Assembly (NCBI GenBank): GCA_035531955.1
Contig: DATKRZ010000107.1
Coordinates: forward strand, 1 to 64,000
Direction: 5' to 3'
From: Bog-756 sp035531955
Lineage (GTDB): Bacteria; Actinomycetota; Acidimicrobiia; Acidimicrobiales; RAAP-2
DNA length: 64,000 bases
Under the pieces are notes generated by a model. That model saw only the letters and a program-made list of their open reading frames with translations, was not told where the DNA came from and made no database searches. Below, one piece after another: positions 59,818-64,000 of the stretch (its first letter is position 1; each line of letters opens with the position of its first letter). The position numbers and the translations under genes were made by a program.

Positions 59818-61077
59818 ATGTCATCGACCACCGTCGGCCCCGATCAGGTCGACTTCAAGGACATCGATCTGACCGACTCCCGGCCCTTCGCCGACCGGGT
59901 CCCCCACGAGTGGTTCGCCTTCCTGCGAAAGAACGCGCCCGTGTGGTGGCAGGAGGAGGCCGACGGGCCGGGCTTCTGGGCGGTGACCTCGCATGCCGGT
60001 TGCACGACGGTCAACCGCGACTACGAGCACTTCTCCTCCCACCGGCAGGCCACCTACCTCTGGGACCTGCCCGAGGACGAGCTCGTCCAACAGCAGCTGA
60101 TCATGTTGAACATGGACCCCCCGCTGCACACCCGGTACCGCCGGCTGGTGAACAAGGGGTTCACCCCCCGGATGGTGGCCCAGCTGCACGACCGGATCCA
60201 CGCCGCCACCGACGACATCATCGACTCGGTCATCGAAGAGGGCCGGGCCGACTTCGTCACCGACATCGCCGCCGAGCTCCCGCTCGTCGTCATCGCCGAC
60301 CTCCTGGGTGTGCCCGACGAAGACCGGCACCGGATGTTCGACTGGTCCAACCGCATGATCGGCAACGAGGACCCCGAGTACCAGGTCCAGACCGCGGGCG
60401 AAGTGGCCCAACAGGCCTCGATGGAGCTCTACGCCTATGCCTCCGAGCTGTTCGGGGTCAAGCGGGCCGACCCCCGTGACGACCTGATGAGCGTGTTGAC
60501 CGACGTGGAGATCGAAGGGGAGAAGCTCTCCGCCTTCGAGCTCGAGATGTTCTTCCTGCTGCTGACCGTGGCAGGGAACGAGACCACCCGCAACCTGATC
60601 TCGGGGGCCATGGCGACCTTCTTCGACCACCCCGACCAGTGGGAACTGCTCCGCCACGACCGCTCGCTGATGCCCACGGCGATCGAGGAGATGCTGCGGT
60701 ACGTCTCGCCGGTGATGAACTTCCGGCGGCAGACCACCGGCCCCGTGGAGCTGGAGGGCCAGCGCATCGAGGGGGACTCCAAGGTCGTGTTCTTCCACAT
60801 CTCGGGCAACCGGGACGAGGCGGTGTTCGACGACCCCCAGACGTTCGACATCACCCGCAATCCCAATCCCCACCTGGCCTTCGGCGCCGGTGGCCCGCAC
60901 TTCTGCCTCGGGGCCAACCTGGCCCGCATGGAGATCCGGGTCATGTTCGAGCACCTGCTCGACCGGATGCCCGAGATCCGGCTCGACGGCGAGGTCCAGC
61001 GGTTGCAGTCGCCGTTCATCAGCGGGGTGAAGCACATCCCGGTGAGCTTCCCTCCGGCTGCCCGCGTCTCCGCCTAG
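59818..61077 (+). CDS. Cytochrome P450
   Basis: A 419-residue soluble bacterial P450. The oxygen-activation helix is LLTVAGNETTRNLISG, ExxR is in IEEMLRYVSPVMNFRRQT, and the heme loop LAFGAGGPHFCLGANLARME puts the axial Cys at 363. The sequence resembles the CYP125/CYP142/CYP124 region of actinobacterial sterol and lipid hydroxylases. The ATG at 59818 follows GGAG; an ATG 10 codons upstream is possible. It is followed after 20 bp by a TetR regulator. It needs a ferredoxin partner, not seen here. Confidence 0.94.
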   Translation: MSSTTVGPDQVDFKDIDLTDSRPFADRVPHEWFAFLRKNAPVWWQEEADGPGFWAVTSHAGCTTVNRDYEHFSSHRQATYLWDLPEDELVQQQLIMLNMDPPLHTRYRRLVNKGFTPRMVAQLHDRIHAATDDIIDSVIEEGRADFVTDIAAELPLVVIADLLGVPDEDRHRMFDWSNRMIGNEDPEYQVQTAGEVAQQASMELYAYASELFGVKRADPRDDLMSVLTDVEIEGEKLSAFELEMFFLLLTVAGNETTRNLISGAMATFFDHPDQWELLRHDRSLMPTAIEEMLRYVSPVMNFRRQTTGPVELEGQRIEGDSKVVFFHISGNRDEAVFDDPQTFDITRNPNPHLAFGAGGPHFCLGANLARMEIRVMFEHLLDRMPEIRLDGEVQRLQSPFISGVKHIPVSFPPAARVSA

Positions 61078-61097
61078 GCCCCGGCCGGGCGACCGAG

Positions 61098-61718
61098 ATG
61101 GCGACGCGCAAGGCGGGTGACGACCTCAAAGACGTCATCCGGGACTTCCGCCGGGAGCAGGTCATCGACGTGGCCCGGCGGCTCTTCGGCGAGCGGGGGA
61201 CGACCGACGTCTCGATGGACGAGATCGCCGTCGAGGCCGGCGTGGCCCGGTCCACCGTCTATGTGTACTTCGCCAACCGCGACGAGCTCCTCCGCGCCTG
61301 TCTGAAGGGCATGCACAATCAGCTGCTCGACGACATCGCGGCGACCTGGGAGCAGGACGCCGACCCGGCCCGCCGGCTCGAGCGGCTGATCGAGGGGATG
61401 CTCGAACGCATCGACGCCGACCCGGCCTTCTTCCGGCTGGCCCTGGTGGCCCAGGCCTCGGTGAGTCAGGGGGGCGAGGCGGTGGGCACCGAGCTCGCCC
61501 AGATCGGCCTCAACATCGCCCGCCTGATCAGCGACCTCTACGTCGAGGGGGTGGCGGTGGGCACGTTCCGGGACATCGACTCCGACCAGGCCACCGCGCT
61601 GATCGGCCAGCAGATCTACGGCGCCATGTCGGTCCGTGCCGGTGAGCCCCTGCCGGAGCCGGCTGCGGTGGTGGCGGCGGCCACCTGCGCGTTCATCCTG
61701 CGCGGGCTCGGGGCCTGA
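61098..61718 (+). CDS. TetR-family regulator
   Basis: A 206-residue TetR repressor. The DNA-binding region is REQVIDVARRLFGERGTTDV with the helix-turn-helix SMDEIAVEAGVARSTVYVYF. The C-terminal ligand domain has long helices (PAFFRLALVAQASVSQGGEA). It starts 20 bp after the P450 stop, in the same operon, and probably controls the EthD-P450-TetR group in response to a lipid ligand. Confidence 0.92.
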   Translation: MATRKAGDDLKDVIRDFRREQVIDVARRLFGERGTTDVSMDEIAVEAGVARSTVYVYFANRDELLRACLKGMHNQLLDDIAATWEQDADPARRLERLIEGMLERIDADPAFFRLALVAQASVSQGGEAVGTELAQIGLNIARLISDLYVEGVAVGTFRDIDSDQATALIGQQIYGAMSVRAGEPLPEPAAVVAAATCAFILRGLGA

Positions 61719-61743
61719 GCCGCACCAGCCGGGCCCGCGGCGG

Positions 61744-62943
61744 TCAGACGGGCTCCTTCTGCCGGTCGACGGTCCCCGCCGGTTCGGCCCCACCCGACAC
61801 CAGCACCCGCTCGACGGCGTAGCGCCTCCGGGAACGCTCGGCGGCGGCCTCCCACCGCCGCTCGACCCGGCCGAAGCGCCAGACCACGAGGGCGACGGCC
61901 CACACCGCCACGAAGACACCGACGATCACGAAGCCGGCCTGGTTGATGTTGAAGTGGCTGAGCCAACGCCAGACCGGCCCCCGGAGGTCCAGTTCCTGGC
62001 CGACCAGGCCGAACAGCTCCACTGTCCCGATGAACAGGGCGATGGCCACCGACAGCGCCGTGATCACGATGTTGTAGTACACCTTCCGGATCGGGCGGGA
62101 GAACGCCCACCCGTAGGCGAAGTTCATGAAGCAGCCGTCGAGCGTGTCGAACAGGCTCATGCCCGCGGCGAACAGCACGGGCAGGGACAGGACGGCCCAG
62201 AACGGCAGCCCGCTGGCCACCGCGGTCCCGGACAGGACCAACAGCGCCACCTCGGTGGCCGTGTCGAAGCCCAGTCCGAACAGCAGCCCCAGCGGATACA
62301 TCTTCCACGGCCGGTCGATCCGGCGGGCGAGGGGGCCGAGCAGCCGGTTCATCAACCCGCGCTGGTTGAGGTGCGCCTCCAGGGCCTCATCGTCGTAGTT
62401 TCCGTGGCGGATGCTGACGAAGACCCTGGTGATGGACACGAGGATCACGATGTTCAAGATGGCGATGATGTAGAGGAACGTTCCCGAGACCGAGGTCCCG
62501 ATGATGGTCGTCCAGTGGTGCAGTCCGGAGCTCGATTTCCTGACCTGTTCGTCGAGGAACCGGATGCCGAGATTCAAGAACAACGCCAGTGCGAACACCA
62601 CGCTCGAGTGCCCGAGGGAGAACCAGAAGCCCACGCTCAGCGGGCGCTCCCCGTCGGCCATCAGCTTGCGGGTTGTGTTGTCGATGGCGGTGATGTGATC
62701 GGCGTCGAAGGCGTGTCGCATCCCGAGGGTGTAGGCCAGGATGCCGGTCCCGAACCCGAAGAGCGCGGTCCCGTTCAGGTGGTAGTGGTGAGGGACCGCC
62801 TCGACCAGCATGGCGGAGCCGAGGGAGGTGAGGCCGACGACAGTGGCGGCCATCCCGCCCACCCGCCGCCACTCGGACGGGCTGAGGGCAGCTCGGATCT
62901 TGCGGGTCGTCCCGGGCCTCGCGGTCACCGGGTCACACGTCAC
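61744..62943 (-). CDS. Nickel/cobalt permease (NiCoT, HoxN-like)
   Basis: A 399-residue NiCoT transporter with eight helices. The defining motif RHAFDADHITAIDN is at 76-89, and further family segments LLFGLGFDTATEVALL and LFAAGMSLFDTLDG follow. It imports Ni2+ or Co2+ with high affinity. The second NiCoT metal motif differs between Ni- and Co-selective members but cannot be judged by eye. It lies directly after a Fur-family gene with a palindrome in the 62-bp gap, which suggests repression when metal is replete. No nickel enzyme is in the window. Confidence 0.93.
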   Translation of the reverse strand: MTCDPVTARPGTTRKIRAALSPSEWRRVGGMAATVVGLTSLGSAMLVEAVPHHYHLNGTALFGFGTGILAYTLGMRHAFDADHITAIDNTTRKLMADGERPLSVGFWFSLGHSSVVFALALFLNLGIRFLDEQVRKSSSGLHHWTTIIGTSVSGTFLYIIAILNIVILVSITRVFVSIRHGNYDDEALEAHLNQRGLMNRLLGPLARRIDRPWKMYPLGLLFGLGFDTATEVALLVLSGTAVASGLPFWAVLSLPVLFAAGMSLFDTLDGCFMNFAYGWAFSRPIRKVYYNIVITALSVAIALFIGTVELFGLVGQELDLRGPVWRWLSHFNINQAGFVIVGVFVAVWAVALVVWRFGRVERRWEAAAERSRRRYAVERVLVSGGAEPAGTVDRQKEPV

Positions 62944-62980
62944 GGTGCGGTGGGGGCATTCTCCTGCGAGCGTAGATTAC

Positions 62981-62997
62981 CTGCGAACGAGTCGCAA
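62981..62997. promoter_or_regulatory. Fur-family-like operator before the NiCoT permease
   Basis: CTGCGAACGAGTCGCAA in the 62-bp gap between the Fur-family gene and the permease, 38 bp before the permease start. It is an imperfect palindrome (TGCGA-N5-TCGCA) and agrees with TTGCGAACGGTTCGCAA at 2468-2484 at 14 of 17 positions. The neighbouring regulator is the obvious candidate to bind it. Confidence 0.6.
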
Positions 62998-63005
62998 CAA
63001 CTGCC

Positions 63006-63443
63006 TCACCGGTCGGCGTCGGCGGCGCACGCCGCGCACGTCCCGCTCAGGGAGAAATGGTGGGGGTCGATGACGAACCCGGTGTCGTCGAGGAGGCGCT
63101 TGCGCAGCGGGTCGAAGGTCGAGTCGGGTATCTCCACCACCCGGTTGCAGATCTCACAGACCAGGTGGTGATGGACGTCGCCGGCCAGATGCCATCTCGA
63201 CGGTCCGTGGCCGAGGTGGACGTGGAAGGCGATCTCGAGCCGTTCCAGCAGTTCGAGGGTGCGGTAGACCGTGGCCAGGTTGATGTCCGGATGCCGGACC
63301 CACACCGCCTCCGCCAACTGCTCGGCGGTCAGGTGGTCGCCACTCCGGTCCAGTGCCTCCACCACCGCCCGGCGGTCGACCGTCACCCGGCTTCCCGAGG
63401 CCCGGATGGCCTCGATGGCCTGGTCCACGCGCTGAGCCGGCAT
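63006..63443 (-). CDS. Fur-family metal-responsive regulator (Nur/Zur-like)
   Basis: A 145-residue Fur-family repressor. The winged helix includes HPDINLATVYRTLELLERLE; the metal region has HLAGDVHHHLVCEIC with His91-93 and Cys96/Cys99; Cys136/Cys139 near the end (GTCAACA) complete the structural zinc site. The ATG at 63443 begins conserved sequence; a TTG 15 codons earlier is unlikely. Its position next to a nickel permease suggests a Nur-type nickel sensor, but zinc (Zur) is possible. Confidence 0.9.
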   Translation of the reverse strand: MPAQRVDQAIEAIRASGSRVTVDRRAVVEALDRSGDHLTAEQLAEAVWVRHPDINLATVYRTLELLERLEIAFHVHLGHGPSRWHLAGDVHHHLVCEICNRVVEIPDSTFDPLRKRLLDDTGFVIDPHHFSLSGTCAACAADADR

Positions 63444-63506
63444 CGCCCAGCAGCGTAGTGGGGTCCCTCCGGGCGACGACCGGGTCAACCTCGACCGACA
63501 GCCCGG

Positions 63507-63782
63507 TCAGCCTCCGGCGACGGCCGGGACGATCGACAGGGTCTGCCCTTCGGCCACCGGGGTGGCCAGGCCGTCGAGGAACCGGACATCCTCGTCGGCC
63601 ACGAAGACGTTCACGAACCGGCGCAGCTCCCCGGATTCGTCGAATAGCCGGTCGGCGAAGCCCGCGTGGGCCCCATCGAGGGCCTTCAGGGCCTCTCCCA
63701 CCGTCGACCCCTCGACGCTCACCTCGCCGGAGCCCCCGGTGAGGGTCCGGAGCTGGGTGGGAATTCGGACCGTGATGCTCAT
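63507..63782 (-). CDS. MoaD/ThiS-like sulfur carrier protein
   Basis: A 91-residue ubiquitin-fold sulfur carrier. It begins ITVRIPTQLRTLTGGSGEVS and ends in the Gly-Gly tail (SIVPAVAGG) that is thiocarboxylated by a MoeB/ThiF-type enzyme. The middle FVNVFVADEDVRFLDGLATP matches the MoaD family. The ATG overlaps the stop of the threonine-synthase-like gene (ATGA), so the carrier is made with a PLP enzyme, as with CysO/CysM. That suggests a role in sulfur delivery to an amino acid rather than molybdopterin, which is inference. Confidence 0.9.
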   Translation of the reverse strand: MSITVRIPTQLRTLTGGSGEVSVEGSTVGEALKALDGAHAGFADRLFDESGELRRFVNVFVADEDVRFLDGLATPVAEGQTLSIVPAVAGG

Positions 63783-64000
63783 CGTAGGCTCCTCGGCGCC
63801 GGGCCCCCGGTCGGCTTGTGGTCGTCGCCCATGGCCGCGGCAAAGGCCGCCAGGGTCGGTGCGATGGTCGTGGTGGAGCCGACCTCACCGGCCAGGGCCT
63901 CCACCGTCTTCAGCCCGTGGCCGGTCACCATGGCGACGACCCGCTCGTCCGACCGCACCGTGCCCGCGGCCGCCAGCTTGGCCAGGGTGGCGATGGTCAC
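63779..64000 (-). CDS. thrC: Threonine-synthase-like PLP enzyme, 3' end (cut by window edge)
   Basis: Only the last 73 residues are in the window; the gene runs off the right edge on the minus strand. TIATLAKLAAAGTVRSDERV, then VAMVTGHGLKTVEALAGEVG and TIAPTLAAFAAAMG follow the C-terminal end of threonine synthase (GxGLKT...TIAPT). The tail (GDDHKPTGGPAPRSLR) is extra. Coupled by ATGA to the MoaD-like gene. Such pairs occur in actinobacteria and may be threonine synthase or a relative that uses the sulfur carrier; the catalytic part is outside. Confidence 0.8.
   Translation of the reverse strand: MTIATLAKLAAAGTVRSDERVVAMVTGHGLKTVEALAGEVGSTTTIAPTLAAFAAAMGDDHKPTGGPAPRSLR

Overview
The window is high-GC DNA with short intergenic gaps and frequent ATGA/GTGA start-stop overlaps. 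It most likely comes from an actinobacterium of the class Acidimicrobiia. Three things point there: a mycothiol ligase (MshC), actinobacterial-type CtaG/CtaD oxidase genes, and a secreted beta-propeller-like protein with the 'GYWLxxxDGGVFSFG' repeat that is common in that class. Assignments rest on reading motifs and translations by eye; no database search was run.

Region 1 (about 1-18.9 kb) is a metal and reactive-sulfur island. It opens with a YraQ-type permease (cut by the window edge), a copper-type CsoR, a blue-copper protein, a SHOCT protein, a methyltransferase and a CDF metal exporter. The main feature follows: five 16-bp palindromes of the form ATACCC-N4-GGGTAT (5472, 5543, 5575, 11573, 13165). 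They sit at the promoters of (a) a small Cys-rich protein plus CoA-disulfide reductase/rhodanese, (b) an MMPL pump, (c) thioredoxin-CstR-DUF302 and (d) DUF2892-methyltransferase-PIG-L deacetylase, the last facing a METTL7-like methyltransferase. The CsoR-family protein of operon (c) keeps both Cys and lacks the copper His, as in persulfide sensors (CstR). Around and after these lie a YeiE/YeiH-like regulator/transporter pair, a zinc alcohol dehydrogenase, an SQR-like flavoprotein, a TusE/DsrC-like carrier, a DsrE-like protein and mshC. Together they read as a sulfide/persulfide/low-molecular-weight-thiol homeostasis system.

Region 2 (19-38.7 kb) is general accessory metabolism: an ECF41-like sigma factor with a SnoaL tail, VOC, DUF1059 and DUF998 proteins, two MFS exporters, a LysR regulator, an acyl-CoA dehydrogenase, a coupled SDR/diiron/serine-hydrolase operon, two aldo-keto reductases, the propeller protein, a Baeyer-Villiger monooxygenase, an acetyltransferase, a lipoprotein and a glycerate kinase.

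Region 3 (38.9-47.7 kb) is an aa3-type terminal oxidase locus: SCO chaperone, two CtaG-type assembly proteins, CtaC, CtaD with an unusual N-terminal membrane extension, CtaE, a 38-residue membrane peptide, and a CuA-like cupredoxin that keeps the CxxxC pair but lacks the second His.

Region 4 (47.9-64 kb) holds an SDR and acyl-CoA ligase, an Fe-S PD-(D/E)XK nuclease with an unknown partner, a patatin and a hexapeptide acyltransferase whose convergent 3' ends overlap in an inverted-repeat/tandem-repeat block, two divergent secreted proteins, a methyltransferase, EthD, P450, TetR, a nickel/cobalt permease with a Fur-family regulator, and a MoaD-like sulfur carrier coupled to a truncated threonine-synthase-like gene. 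A 17-bp palindrome upstream of the nickel permease matches 14 of 17 positions of one beside the CDF exporter at 2.5 kb, which suggests one metal regulon spanning both ends of the window.
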